Source of the DNA: a virus
Virus record (IMG/VR): IMGVR_UViG_3300032893_000058
Location: 1 to 56,288 of that record
DNA length: 56,288 bases
Strand: one strand, 5' to 3'
The number at the start of each line of letters is the position of its first letter. Positions within the stretch are counted from its first letter, which is position 1. The position numbers were made by a program, and so were the translations under genes. Below the pieces are notes generated by a model that was not told the DNA's origin, did not search any database, and saw only the letters and a program-made list of their open reading frames with translations. Shown here piece by piece: positions 6,611 through 14,419 of this stretch.

Positions 6611-8837
6611 GCCGCGCCCGGTCGTCGTCGGCGCTTCTTCGCTGCCCGTGCTGCAGACGCTGGCCTGGCTGCGCCGCTTTAACTTCCGTCCCGTCGCGCT
6701 GCACCCGCGCCGCAAGGCCGCCGTGTCTCGCGCCTACGTCGATCTCGATTACAAGCCGCCGGACGACGAACTGTGGCAGCACAACGATTATGGCGTCGGC
6801 GTCGTCACCGGGCCGGCGCATTCGGGGCCGGTCGACGTCGATCTCGACTGCGAGGAAGCCGTCTATTTTGCCTCCGTGTTCTTGCCGCCGACGCCGGCCG
6901 TGTTCGGCAGAGAGTCCAAACGTGCGTCGCATTATTTATATCGTGTTGAAACGCCGACATTTGAAAAAAAAGCATTCAACGATCCGCGCAACAACGAATC
7001 CACCATCGTCGAAATGCGGGGCGATGCCGGCCATCAAACAGTGATGCCGGGCTCGATCCACGAGCAGACCGGCGAACTGATCCGCTGGGACAGCGACGAG
7101 AACCCCGACGTGCCGATGGTCGACGCCGCCGAACTCATTCGCGCCGTGCGCAAAGTCGCCGTCGCGGTGCTGGTGGTGCGTCACATCTGGCAGCCGGGCT
7201 TTCATAATTCTCCGTGTTTGAGTTTGTCCGGGCTGTTCTACTATCTTGACTGGTCGCTGGATGAAGCCGAGCAATTCATCGCCGCGGTGTGCGACTACAC
7301 CGACGATCGCGACAAGTCGCGGCTGCCCACGGTGCGCGCCACTTACAAGCGCGGCGAAGCCGGCAAGAAGGTGTCGGGTGCCGGCGTGCTGCGCAAACAA
7401 TTGAACGACGACAAGCTGGTCGATCGGCTGCTCGAGTGGGCCGGCTCGCCGTCAGTAAATTTGATCAACGATTACAATTCGCGCTGGGCGGTGGTGCCGG
7501 TCGGCGGCAAATTTCGCATTGCCGACACCGACGTGCTGCCGGGCCAGCCGCCGCTGTTCTACGGCAAGGAGGACTGGCTCAACCTGGTCGGCACCGACTT
7601 CACCGACATCGAAGGCAAGCCGGTGTTGCGCGGTAAGTTGTGGCTCACCAATCCGCGGCGCCGCGCTTACCGCGGCATCGACTTCGTGCCCGGCGCCGAC
7701 GACGGCCAGACTTTAAACCTGTGGACCGGCTGGGCGGTAGAGCCCAAGGCCGGCGACTGCAGCGCCTGGATCGAACTTTCGCGCGACGTTATTTGCGGTG
7801 GCGACAAACATTTGTTTCGCTGGCTGGCGCACTGGTTCGCCAACATCGTGCGCGAACCGTGCAACAAGTCGCTCACCGCGCTGGTTGTAATCAGTTCGCT
7901 CGAGGGCGCCGGCAAGACGCTGATGTTCGAATATTTCGGACGGATTCTCGGGCCGTCCTACGTCACCGTCACCAAGGAAAACCACATCGTCGGGCAGTTC
8001 AACCGGCATCTAGGCGGCGCGCTACTGCTACACTCCGAGGAAGCACTGTACGGTGGTGACGTCAAGCATGCCGGCATCATTCGCTCACTGATCACCGACC
8101 CGTGGCACATGATCGAGCCCAAAGGCGTCGACAGCCAGAAAGTGCGCAATTATCTGCGGCTGGCCTTGACCAGCAATAACATTCACGCGGCGCCGGCCCG
8201 GCCCAGCGACCGCCGCTACACCGTGATCGACATGAAGGAACGCCGCGCCAGCGACGATCTCATTACGCGGGTGTTGAAGGAATTGGACGGCGACGGGCCG
8301 GCGGCATTGTTCCAGGCGCTGCTCGATCTCGACTATGACCCGGCGCTCCCACGCGTCAACGTCAAGAACGACGCGCTGCTGAGCCTGAAATCGATCAACC
8401 TGCAGCCGATGGAGGCATGGTGGCTCGAGACGTTGCAGGACGGCTTGCTGCTGCCGGATTGCCTGAACTGGGCACAGAAGCCGGAAAAGGACGAGTGGCC
8501 GGAAACGGCGGCCGTGCCGGCGCTGCACGTCGCCATGGCGCTCAACCTGCGTGCCCGCAACGTGCGGTCGGTGCCGTCGGCACAGGCGCTGGCATTCAAC
8601 TTGGAGAAGTTCATCGGCCGGCCGTTTCACCGCTCGAAGCTGAGTTTCGATAATCCGCTGCTTGATGACTATCCGCCGGCAGTCAAGCAACTTAACGGCC
8701 GCATGACCAGCATCGTCAACGTGCCGGACCTGAACTCTTGCCGCGAGGCGTTCGAGCGGTTCATCGGCCAGGATTTCGACTGGCCGGACGAAGGGGAGAG
8801 GAACGATGGACGACGTGAGCCACACCGCGACTTCTGA
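6603..8837 (+). CDS. Primase-helicase (archaeo-eukaryotic-type primase fused to SF3 helicase)
   Basis: 744 residues. The N-terminal part has the bifunctional primase/polymerase pattern, with an acidic metal site in GPVDVDLDCEEA (about residues 75-86) and later VEMRGDAGHQTVMPGS typical of these primases. The C-terminal part is a D5-like superfamily 3 helicase: Walker A ISSLEGAGKT (about residues 428-437), Walker B-like ALLLHSEEALYGG, then an arginine-finger region SDRRYTVIDM. It would unwind and prime phage DNA for the family A polymerase encoded further down the same strand. In some aminoadenine phages a PrimPol takes part in replication, so its nucleotide preference is of interest. Confidence 0.85.
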   Translation: MPKPRPVVVGASSLPVLQTLAWLRRFNFRPVALHPRRKAAVSRAYVDLDYKPPDDELWQHNDYGVGVVTGPAHSGPVDVDLDCEEAVYFASVFLPPTPAVFGRESKRASHYLYRVETPTFEKKAFNDPRNNESTIVEMRGDAGHQTVMPGSIHEQTGELIRWDSDENPDVPMVDAAELIRAVRKVAVAVLVVRHIWQPGFHNSPCLSLSGLFYYLDWSLDEAEQFIAAVCDYTDDRDKSRLPTVRATYKRGEAGKKVSGAGVLRKQLNDDKLVDRLLEWAGSPSVNLINDYNSRWAVVPVGGKFRIADTDVLPGQPPLFYGKEDWLNLVGTDFTDIEGKPVLRGKLWLTNPRRRAYRGIDFVPGADDGQTLNLWTGWAVEPKAGDCSAWIELSRDVICGGDKHLFRWLAHWFANIVREPCNKSLTALVVISSLEGAGKTLMFEYFGRILGPSYVTVTKENHIVGQFNRHLGGALLLHSEEALYGGDVKHAGIIRSLITDPWHMIEPKGVDSQKVRNYLRLALTSNNIHAAPARPSDRRYTVIDMKERRASDDLITRVLKELDGDGPAALFQALLDLDYDPALPRVNVKNDALLSLKSINLQPMEAWWLETLQDGLLLPDCLNWAQKPEKDEWPETAAVPALHVAMALNLRARNVRSVPSAQALAFNLEKFIGRPFHRSKLSFDNPLLDDYPPAVKQLNGRMTSIVNVPDLNSCREAFERFIGQDFDWPDEGERNDGRREPHRDF

Positions 8838-9297
8838 TGACATCAAGACCGTGCGGCGCATGTTGTTACGCGGCGACATTCCGTTCAGCACCAAAATACC
8901 GGTAGTGGTCGGTGCGGTGCGCGCGTTGGCGGCGCAAAAGTTGACTTCTGCTGAGATCAGCCATGAACTGGGGCTGGGCGGCAACAAGAGCCAGATGATA
9001 AGTTTTTGCCGCCGCGCCAAAATTCCGCTGCAATACCCGCAGGGCGTCCATCGCATCAAGGAAGATCGAGAGCGAAATTTCAGCGTCAGGCGCAGCAGGA
9101 CCGCTTCTGCGCCGGCTCCTGCCCCGGTTTGGTTGTTGCCCACCAACGTGCCATATAGGTCGGCGGCCGGTCAACGCATCGCCAAGCGTCATCGCATGAC
9201 GCCGCGCTGCATGTGGGCCGGCTGCAGCGAAGACCCGGTGGCGCCGGGCAAGCCGTACTGCTGGGCGCACATGAAGGCCAACGGAGCAGTGACGTGA
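8806..9297 (+). CDS. GcrA-like transcriptional regulator
   Basis: 163 residues. The N-terminal half has a helix-turn-helix pattern resembling GcrA (LTSAEISHELGLGGNKSQMI, then FCRRAKIPL). The C-terminus PRCMWAGCSEDPVAPGKPYCWAHM resembles the GcrA C-terminal Cys/His segment that contacts sigma70. A variable Pro/Ala-rich linker joins them. GcrA is an alphaproteobacterial cell-cycle factor that works at promoters with GANTC sites methylated by CcrM, so this protein points to an alphaproteobacterial host and may redirect its transcription. It overlaps the primase-helicase by 32 bp and the next gene by 4 bp. Confidence 0.6.
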   Translation: MDDVSHTATSDDIKTVRRMLLRGDIPFSTKIPVVVGAVRALAAQKLTSAEISHELGLGGNKSQMISFCRRAKIPLQYPQGVHRIKEDRERNFSVRRSRTASAPAPAPVWLLPTNVPYRSAAGQRIAKRHRMTPRCMWAGCSEDPVAPGKPYCWAHMKANGAVT

Positions 9298-9914
9298 ACA
9301 AATCAGATAAGGCCCGACATGTTCGGCGCCGTTCTAATTACGATGAAGTCAAGGACGATTTTCCCACGCCGCCATGGGCAGTGCGCGCGTTTTTTAAATA
9401 TGTGGCGCCCTTTAATTCGGGCGCGTCGTTAATTTTTAAAGAACCGGCGGCTGGACGCGGCCACATGGTGCGCGTATTGAAGGAGCAACGGTTTAAAGTA
9501 AGCGCGTCTGATCTTGTTGATTATGGCGTTAATTTCAAGGTCGCGAATTATTTGACGTCATCGCTAAACCGATGCGACGTAGTGTTAACCAATCCACCAT
9601 ATAAGCACGCGAATGCCTTCGTGGCCAAAGCACTCAGGGAGGCAGAAGTCGGCGTTGCGATGTTGTTGCGCACCATATGGTTGGAATCCGTGACGCGTTA
9701 TGACACGTTGTTTTCTATAACGCCGCCGTCCGTTGTCGCGGTCTTTTCGCGTCGAATGCAAGCGGCACAAGGCCGCGTCGTGCGTCAAAACGGAGCGATG
9801 TTTTCGCATAGTTGGTTTTGGTGGGATTTGCGACGAAAGGACAAAACGACACGATTAATTTGGATACCGCCGCAGGCGCAAGCCGAACTCGAACGGGACG
9901 ACGATTATGACTAA
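9294..9914 (+). CDS. SAM-dependent DNA (adenine-N6) methyltransferase-like protein
   Basis: 206 residues from the GTG at 9294, which overlaps the previous stop (GTGA). It has a motif I-like FKEPAAGRGHMVRVL and the catalytic motif IV NPPY (about residue 100), the signature of amino-methyltransferases acting on adenine N6 or cytosine N4. DDFPTPPW near the N-terminus is typical of phage methyltransferases of this type. The gene is clearly more AT-rich than its neighbours, which suggests recent acquisition. In a genome predicted to contain 2-aminoadenine, its substrate (phage Z bases or host adenines) is an open question. Confidence 0.75.
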   Translation: MNKSDKARHVRRRSNYDEVKDDFPTPPWAVRAFFKYVAPFNSGASLIFKEPAAGRGHMVRVLKEQRFKVSASDLVDYGVNFKVANYLTSSLNRCDVVLTNPPYKHANAFVAKALREAEVGVAMLLRTIWLESVTRYDTLFSITPPSVVAVFSRRMQAAQGRVVRQNGAMFSHSWFWWDLRRKDKTTRLIWIPPQAQAELERDDDYD

Positions 9915-10170
9915 GGACTGGGGCGCGCTGCGCGAGGACTTCTACGTCGGCGACGCGCACCCGGCCGACCGCCTCATTGCGATGAATTGCGGCTGCATCC
10001 TGGTGGCGCCGCGCTGCGACCAGGTGTGGGGGTCGCGCGCCGCGCTCAACACCCGGCTGTGGCACCAATGCGGCACCAAGCTGGTCGGGCCGAACCTGCT
10101 CGACTGGGTTATAGCGTCCACTTATCACTTTTACCAAGGCGAAGACGGAAGGGGGTTCAGATGGCAATGA
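9907..10170 (+). CDS. Hypothetical small protein
   Basis: 87 residues, overlaps the methyltransferase stop by 8 bp. It has two Cys in MNCGCILVAPRC and no recognised motif. GC-rich and in the same operon. Confidence 0.6.
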   Translation: MTKDWGALREDFYVGDAHPADRLIAMNCGCILVAPRCDQVWGSRAALNTRLWHQCGTKLVGPNLLDWVIASTYHFYQGEDGRGFRWQ

Positions 10171-10274
10171 CATTGAAGCAGCAATTGGAACGTCGATGGC
10201 AGGAGGGCGGTTGTATGTCTTCGTTACGCGCCGCCCGGTGGGAATGGGTGTGGGGGGTAGTGTGGCTTGCCTAA
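10161..10274 (+). CDS. Very small Trp-rich protein
   Basis: 37-residue frame with a good Shine-Dalgarno (GAAGGGGG) and 10-bp overlap with the previous gene. Amphipathic start then WEWVWGVVWLA. Unknown function. Confidence 0.4.
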   Translation: MAMTLKQQLERRWQEGGCMSSLRAARWEWVWGVVWLA

Positions 10275-10494
10275 GGCCGTTCCCAAGTCTGCCGCGCACC
10301 GCGTCAAGGGCGTCGAAGTCGCGCCGCCCGCCAACTTGCGCGGCAGGCTCGACCTATGGCACAAGCGCATCAACCTAATGTCCGGGGGCATGGTGTTGAT
10401 TCGCAACGGGTCCGGCATCCCGCGCGACACGCTGCGCGGCTGGATAATGGAACTGCGGCTGATGGCCGATGAAATGGAGAAGCATCTCGGCTGA
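10267..10494 (+). CDS. Hypothetical small protein
   Basis: 75 residues from a TTG start overlapping the previous stop. Basic N-terminus, helical C-terminus (IMELRLMADEMEKHLG). Unknown function. Confidence 0.5.
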   Translation: MPKAVPKSAAHRVKGVEVAPPANLRGRLDLWHKRINLMSGGMVLIRNGSGIPRDTLRGWIMELRLMADEMEKHLG

Positions 10495-10720
10495 TTTCAC
10501 GCACTTCGTCTGGCTGCGCAACGCGCGCGGCGATTTCGACCCGCAACTATGGACCGAGGACCTGACTGTGACGATGCCGGCGTCGGGCACCAAGTATCGC
10601 GGCGATTGCATGCGCCCAATTGCCGAGCGCGTCGCATTCAAGGTCGAATTGCCGTCGGACATCGGCGCGGTGACGCTCGACAGTTGCATCCGGATGTGGC
10701 CGGCGCCAGTTCGGACTTGA
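10469..10720 (+). CDS. Hypothetical small protein
   Basis: 83 residues, overlapping the previous gene by 26 bp. The region after residue 10 looks like a folded domain (HFVWLRNARGDFDPQLW). Its end coincides with a TTGACA box (10717-10722). Unknown function. Confidence 0.5.
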   Translation: MKWRSISADFTHFVWLRNARGDFDPQLWTEDLTVTMPASGTKYRGDCMRPIAERVAFKVELPSDIGAVTLDSCIRMWPAPVRT

Positions 10721-10760
10721 CAGACAGGTGCGCGGCGTGGTTGGGTGCGGCAGATAGGAG
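10717..10760 (+). promoter_or_regulatory. TTGACA box and CAGATAGGAG leader motif
   Basis: TTGACA at 10717-10722 (the -10 is poor, GTTGGG after 17 nt), followed by CAGATAGGAG at 10751-10760, six bases before the ATG at 10767. The decamer recurs before several early genes and contains their Shine-Dalgarno. Confidence 0.4.
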
Positions 10761-10766
10761 ACGCGC

Positions 10767-11018
10767 ATGACCGATCATCCCGACGCCCCCGTCATTCTGC
10801 GTATGGCTGAATATCCTTTGCAGCCCGGCCAGATGTTGCTGCTCGGCCCATTGTCATGCGCCTACTTGCGCGGCGACTGGCGCAAGGCGCCGTGGGTGAT
10901 TCCGGGTGAAAAGGCGCCGGGCGGCAAGCTGCTGCCCGACAAGTTCGTGATCGACAAGGAGGACTGGCATGGCAAGCCACAACGACGGCAAGAAGGACAA
11001 GACCGCCGCCGACGTTAA
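10767..11018 (+). CDS. Hypothetical small protein
   Basis: 83 residues with the repeated CAGATAGGAG element as its ribosome-binding site. N-terminal half Leu/Pro-rich, C-terminus very basic and Arg-rich. It overlaps the next gene by 50 bp in another frame. Unknown function. Confidence 0.55.
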   Translation: MTDHPDAPVILRMAEYPLQPGQMLLLGPLSCAYLRGDWRKAPWVIPGEKAPGGKLLPDKFVIDKEDWHGKPQRRQEGQDRRRR

Positions 11019-11184
11019 GTACGGGCGCGGCCATCCGGGGCGTTATTGCAAAGACTGTCACTTCTTCCTGCCGAAGCTGTTCGTGCACCCCAATGCCTGC
11101 CAACTTGTCGCCGGGCTGATTGACCCGCTGGCCTGGTGTAAACTGTTCGAGCCCAAGACCGCACCGCAAGGACGACGATCATGA
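10969..11184 (+). CDS. Small Cys-containing protein
   Basis: 71 residues with Cys spacing YCKDCHFF, ACQL, WCKLF, a four-Cys pattern like small phage or high-potential-iron-like proteins that bind metal. A metal-binding role is inferred only from the Cys spacing. It overlaps both neighbours. Confidence 0.55.
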   Translation: MASHNDGKKDKTAADVKYGRGHPGRYCKDCHFFLPKLFVHPNACQLVAGLIDPLAWCKLFEPKTAPQGRRS

Positions 11185-11546
11185 ATTACCAATGGATGAG
11201 GGACATGAGCAACTGGGGCATAGGTAACGCCGTGCAAGAAATAAAGCCCGGCGACGAGATAAGTTGCAGCCACGCTAAATTGACGGACAGCGCCGTGTTG
11301 GTGCACGTCAATGGTGCGTGGGTCGAATTTAGGCCGCGGCAATGGAGCGACATGCAGACCACGGTTGCCGAACAGAACAAGCTGCTTGCCGCCGCCTACG
11401 CCGCGCTGCTCGAGGCGCGCGATACCTTCAACCTGGTGCAGTCGAACACGGCGCTGGCGTCGCAGCGCTCGACCGCCGCCACGCTGCCATTGACGCTCGC
11501 CATTGATGACATCGAGCGTTGGAAGCAGAAGGGCGTCAAGTCATGA
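11181..11546 (+). CDS. Hypothetical protein with coiled-coil C-terminus
   Basis: 121 residues. The N-terminal 50 residues form a small beta-rich domain; the rest is helical (TTVAEQNKLLAAAYAALLEA). It overlaps both neighbours by 4 bp, indicating coupled translation. Unknown function. Confidence 0.6.
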   Translation: MNYQWMRDMSNWGIGNAVQEIKPGDEISCSHAKLTDSAVLVHVNGAWVEFRPRQWSDMQTTVAEQNKLLAAAYAALLEARDTFNLVQSNTALASQRSTAATLPLTLAIDDIERWKQKGVKS

Positions 11547-11992
11547 CCTATCCGCGCGTCTGTTGGGCCGATGATCCGCGCTGTCTCGGCCGTCTCGTTA
11601 AGGAAGGCCCGGAACAGAGCGTCGTCAAGTGGGACAACGGCAACGAGACTGTCGTCATTAACAAATGGATCGAGCGCGTCGAAGATGAGCGCATACTGGG
11701 AAAGGGTGACGTGGCGGTAGCTGCGGTTGCGTCACCTAGGGTGGCGGAGCCGAGAGGCGCAGCTATTGACTCGGCTCCGCCGCCTGCGCCTAAAGAGCGC
11801 CGTGAACCTGACGAACTGGTCGAGCGGCTCAAAAAGTACGACGCCGCCGAACTCAAAAATTTCGCCGTAGTCAACGGCGTGTGGGATGACAAGTACACGT
11901 CGCTGCCGAACCCCGGCCTAGTGCGCATGAACATCATAAATCGCACCAGGGCGAAAGTGAAGAAGGGGTACAAAGTCAAATGGCCGAGATAG
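11543..11992 (+). CDS. Early-region paralogue A with C-terminal N-x-G-x2-R-M domain
   Basis: 149 residues. The N-terminal domain (VKWDNGNETVVI) looks like a small SH3-like barrel; a Pro/Ala linker follows. The C-terminal 50 residues (FAVVNGVWDDKYTSL, then PNPGLVRMNIINRTRAKVK) match the C-termini of the genes at 12430 and 13111. The basic conserved end suggests nucleic-acid binding (inference). Starts at ATG 11543, overlapping the previous stop. Confidence 0.65.
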   Translation: MTYPRVCWADDPRCLGRLVKEGPEQSVVKWDNGNETVVINKWIERVEDERILGKGDVAVAAVASPRVAEPRGAAIDSAPPPAPKERREPDELVERLKKYDAAELKNFAVVNGVWDDKYTSLPNPGLVRMNIINRTRAKVKKGYKVKWPR

Positions 11993-12156
11993 GTGAAACC
12001 CGCCGCATCCGGTTCCTGTACGGCGGGACCTGGACCCGCTGGTATGACGACACTGACGCCGCGTTGCTCGAAATGGACAACGTCGAGGTAGAAGCCGTCG
12101 AAATTCAAGAGACGATGACCAGGGCAGAATTTGAGAGACGCTATGGAGATAAGTGA
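11980..12156 (+). CDS. Hypothetical small protein
   Basis: 58-residue frame overlapping both neighbours. Compact beta-rich start (RRIRFLYGGTWTRWYDD) then an acidic helix. Unknown function. Confidence 0.5.
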   Translation: MAEIGETRRIRFLYGGTWTRWYDDTDAALLEMDNVEVEAVEIQETMTRAEFERRYGDK

Positions 12157-12355
12157 ACTAGTGATGGAATGTCTTGACCGCGGCCCGATGACCCGACGTG
12201 AGATAGCTGTCGCATTGGGACGGGAACGTCAGAGTGCCGGTGCACTTGAAGTGGTCCTTATCAATTTGGCGCGTCGGGGTAAAGTGGTGCGGGAAGAGCG
12301 GGTTCCCGGCATAGGCAAAACTTACGCCGATCTGAAGTGGAACGCGTGCAAATAA
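12143..12355 (+). CDS. Winged-helix DNA-binding protein
   Basis: 70 residues. The pattern is a winged helix: GPMTRREIAVALGRERQSAG (helix-turn-helix), then VLINLARRGKVV and a beta-hairpin wing (REERVPGIGKTYAD). It is probably a small transcription regulator. Start chosen at ATG 12143, overlapping the previous stop by 14 bp. Confidence 0.6.
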   Translation: MEISELVMECLDRGPMTRREIAVALGRERQSAGALEVVLINLARRGKVVREERVPGIGKTYADLKWNACK

Positions 12356-12356
12356 C

Positions 12357-12385
12357 TTGACAAGCGTTTCGCCGCATGTTTTAGT
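12357..12385 (+). promoter_or_regulatory. Putative early promoter
   Basis: TTGACA, 17 nt, then TTTAGT; starts 2 bp after the previous stop codon and drives the gene at 12430. Confidence 0.6.
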
Positions 12386-12426
12386 TGCTCCATCGGCCGC
12401 GACCGGCCGTTCAGATAGGAGCAACT
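12383..12426 (+). promoter_or_regulatory. Leader stem-loop that buries the Shine-Dalgarno
   Basis: AGTTGCTCC (12383-12391) is perfectly complementary to GGAGCAACT (12418-12426), which contains the GGAG ribosome-binding site of the gene starting at 12430. A smaller GC-rich palindrome (CGGCCG) lies in the loop. If formed, it would lower translation. Confidence 0.55.
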
Positions 12427-12429
12427 GCC

Positions 12430-13017
12430 ATGAAGATTCATCACAACACGCTGAAGAAGGCCAAGGCGCACGGGCTGATCGTCGAATGGTCGGAGCCGGA
12501 TAACGTCTTTGTTGTTAGCAAAGACGGCGATCCAGTTGTGGAAGCGAAGGACCCCAAGGACGCGCTCGATCTCGCCATTCTTGAATTGAGCGGCGGGGGT
12601 GTCGGGACAACGAAACCAAAGCCGACGACGCGCAAAGCGAAGAAGGCCGAGGCGCCGCGCAAGCGCGCCGACGACGAGGACGAGAGCGAGAATGGCGACG
12701 ACGAGGGCGACGCCTCCCGTTCGGTGGTCAAGGCCAAGTACCGCGCCCGCTATCTGCCAAACAAGGGTCACTGCGGTGACGATCTCGCCAAGAAGCTGCG
12801 CGACGCGTTCATGACCGAGAAGGATGAGGACACCGGCAAGCCGCGGCTCGATTTCGAGGCGTTCGTCGAATTCGCCAAAGCCAACGGCGTGTGGGTCGAG
12901 GGTTACCGCCGGCTGAAGGACCGCCATGGCAACCGCAATGACGGCCTGATCCGCATGAATTGCGCGAACCGCCTCCGTGCCAAGGTGCGGCGCGACAAAC
13001 ACAAGATCGTGTGGTAA
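12430..13017 (+). CDS. Early-region paralogue B with acidic linker
   Basis: 195 residues. N-terminal domain (residues 1-60), then a basic stretch (KPKPTTRKAKKAEAPRKR) directly followed by an acidic one (DDEDESENGDDEGD), then a C-terminal domain with FAKANGVWVEGY and RNDGLIRMNCANRLRAKVR, shared with the genes at 11543 and 13111. The charged linker and basic end suggest a DNA- or RNA-associated protein. It has its own promoter and a leader hairpin. Confidence 0.65.
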   Translation: MKIHHNTLKKAKAHGLIVEWSEPDNVFVVSKDGDPVVEAKDPKDALDLAILELSGGGVGTTKPKPTTRKAKKAEAPRKRADDEDESENGDDEGDASRSVVKAKYRARYLPNKGHCGDDLAKKLRDAFMTEKDEDTGKPRLDFEAFVEFAKANGVWVEGYRRLKDRHGNRNDGLIRMNCANRLRAKVRRDKHKIVW

Positions 13018-13026
13018 CATTTCGAC

Positions 13027-13055
13027 TTGACACCATCAGGCCCGCCGTGCTTTTC
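13027..13055 (+). promoter_or_regulatory. Putative early promoter
   Basis: TTGACA, 17 nt, then CTTTTC (weak -10). It lies directly after the stop at 13017 and before the gene at 13111. Confidence 0.4.
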
Positions 13056-13110
13056 CTGGCGCAGCGGGCCTAACCATGTGTGGGCTTCAGCACAAGGACA
13101 GGAGTTTGTC

Positions 13111-13572
13111 ATGGCAAAGCGTAAGACCAAAGGCGCGACCATCGATACCGGCGCCTACGATTATAAGACCCTAAAGGTCCGCGGCAAGGACGGCAAGATT
13201 CACTATTCGCGCGGCAATGCCGACGCCGTCGCCAAGGCGACGCTGTTACATTTCGCTAATGGCGGTACGCTCGACCAGGTGGTTAAGGCGAACAAGCTGG
13301 ACATCGACATTTCCGCCGCGGCGAACGCCGGCCAGGCCCGCATGACGGTTGGCGGCGTGTTGCGCGCCAAGATCAGGGCCGGCGACACGGTCAAGATCGG
13401 CTCGATTACCATCAAGTCGCTGAAACAGCACATTGACCTGCCGAAGGTCGAGGCGATCGATCCGTCACGGAAGAAGAAGGCCAAGAGCGCCAAGACCAAG
13501 AAGCCGGTCCGGCGCATCCGGCGCCGCGACGTGCCGGCCCCCGCCGAATCGCCGCAGCCCGAAGCGGCCTAA
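13111..13572 (+). CDS. Early-region paralogue C, basic protein
   Basis: 153 residues, strongly basic at both ends (MAKRKTKG; KKKAKSAKTKKPVRRIRRRD). The central part has ANAGQARMTVGGVLRAKI, the same N-x-G-x2-R-M-x5-R-A-K motif as the genes at 11543 and 12430. A nucleoid- or DNA-binding role is likely by composition only. Start at ATG 13111 with GGAG upstream. Confidence 0.65.
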   Translation: MAKRKTKGATIDTGAYDYKTLKVRGKDGKIHYSRGNADAVAKATLLHFANGGTLDQVVKANKLDIDISAAANAGQARMTVGGVLRAKIRAGDTVKIGSITIKSLKQHIDLPKVEAIDPSRKKKAKSAKTKKPVRRIRRRDVPAPAESPQPEAA

Positions 13573-13594
13573 AAAGTAGGCGTAGCGTAGAGTA

Positions 13595-13630
13595 GCCCCC
13601 GCGCCAGCGGCCTTCCCACGGCGCGGGGGC
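13595..13630 (+). terminator. GC-rich stem-loop, terminator-like
   Basis: Perfect 11-bp stem GCCCCCGCGCC / GGCGCGGGGGC with a 14-nt loop, between two genes. No T-tract follows, so it may be a transcription pause or RNA-stability element. The CAGATAGGAG motif (13640-13649) comes 10 bp later. Confidence 0.5.
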
Positions 13631-13656
13631 ATCAAATTCCAGATAGGAGCACGTCT

Positions 13657-13971
13657 GTGACCGTCTTCGCCGTCAATCCGACCGATAACGACATAAGCGC
13701 TGCCGCCGAGTACGGCGACGTGCATTACATCAACACCCGCTACGTCTACGGCGACGAAATCAACGACCAAAAGCTGCCGCATGAAGTCTACATGATGCTG
13801 TGGCGCGCGGCCAAGGAATTTGACCAGGACACCGATTATCTGCTGCTGATTGGCGATCATTTACAGATGGTGACGTTTGCCGCACTGGTGCAGCGGGAGC
13901 ACGGCGAATTTCGCGTGCTGCGCTGGGATCGGCAGGCTAAGGGCTACGTCGTGTGCTGGGTGAGAGGATAA
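13657..13971 (+). CDS. Hypothetical protein
   Basis: 104 residues from a GTG start with CAGATAGGAG upstream. Acidic, alpha/beta-like (VHYINTRYVYGDEI; DYLLLIGDHLQMVTFAAL). Unknown function. Confidence 0.6.
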   Translation: MTVFAVNPTDNDISAAAEYGDVHYINTRYVYGDEINDQKLPHEVYMMLWRAAKEFDQDTDYLLLIGDHLQMVTFAALVQREHGEFRVLRWDRQAKGYVVCWVRG

Positions 13972-13983
13972 CAGGAGAAACCG

Positions 13984-14358
13984 ATGAGCATTATCGAACA
14001 AGCGAAGACCGAACTAGCCGCGGCTAATTTTGGTGACGAGGATAGCCGAGTGATGATCGAGATACTCGAAAAGTTTTTCGACCAATGGGACAGTGGCGGC
14101 GCCGTTGCGTTTGCTACACCGGTTTTGATGCGTTTAATCGCAGGCAAGCCTATTACTGCGCTTACTGGCGATGACGGTGAATGGGTCATTCATGATCAAG
14201 AGGGCTGTTACGCTCAGAACAAGCGTTGCGGTACTGTCTTCAAAGCGACCAAAGATGGGCCGGCTTACGACATTGACGTGCCAGGCCGACCGCCCATAAT
14301 TTTTCCTTATTGGCCGATATCGGCTGAGGTAAGAATGCCGGTCGTCGAAATCGGTTAG
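13984..14358 (+). CDS. Conserved phage hypothetical protein
   Basis: 124 residues. The layout (LIAGKPITALTGDDGEWV, then QNKRCGTVFK, then YDIDVPGRPPIIFP) resembles a small family often found in phage early regions whose role is unknown. AT-richer than neighbours. Good Shine-Dalgarno (CAGGAG). Confidence 0.6.
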   Translation: MSIIEQAKTELAAANFGDEDSRVMIEILEKFFDQWDSGGAVAFATPVLMRLIAGKPITALTGDDGEWVIHDQEGCYAQNKRCGTVFKATKDGPAYDIDVPGRPPIIFPYWPISAEVRMPVVEIG

Positions 14359-14366
14359 GTTCCGAC

Positions 14367-14413
14367 TTGACCGCTTGTCCTTCTCGTGCTTCGCTACCCG
14401 CATCATATAGGAG
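14367..14413 (+). promoter_or_regulatory. Putative early promoter with leader motif
   Basis: TTGACC, 17 nt, TTCGCT, then CATATAGGAG at 14404-14413 (variant of CAGATAGGAG), before the ATG at 14420. Confidence 0.45.
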
Positions 14414-14419
14414 ACACCG

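Noticed and set aside
8085-9146. 353-codon open frame on the minus strand
   Set aside because: Antisense to the primase-helicase and GcrA-like genes; no recognisable protein pattern.
13595-13630. Classical rho-independent terminator
   Set aside because: The stem is strong but no T-tract follows, so it was kept only as terminator-like.
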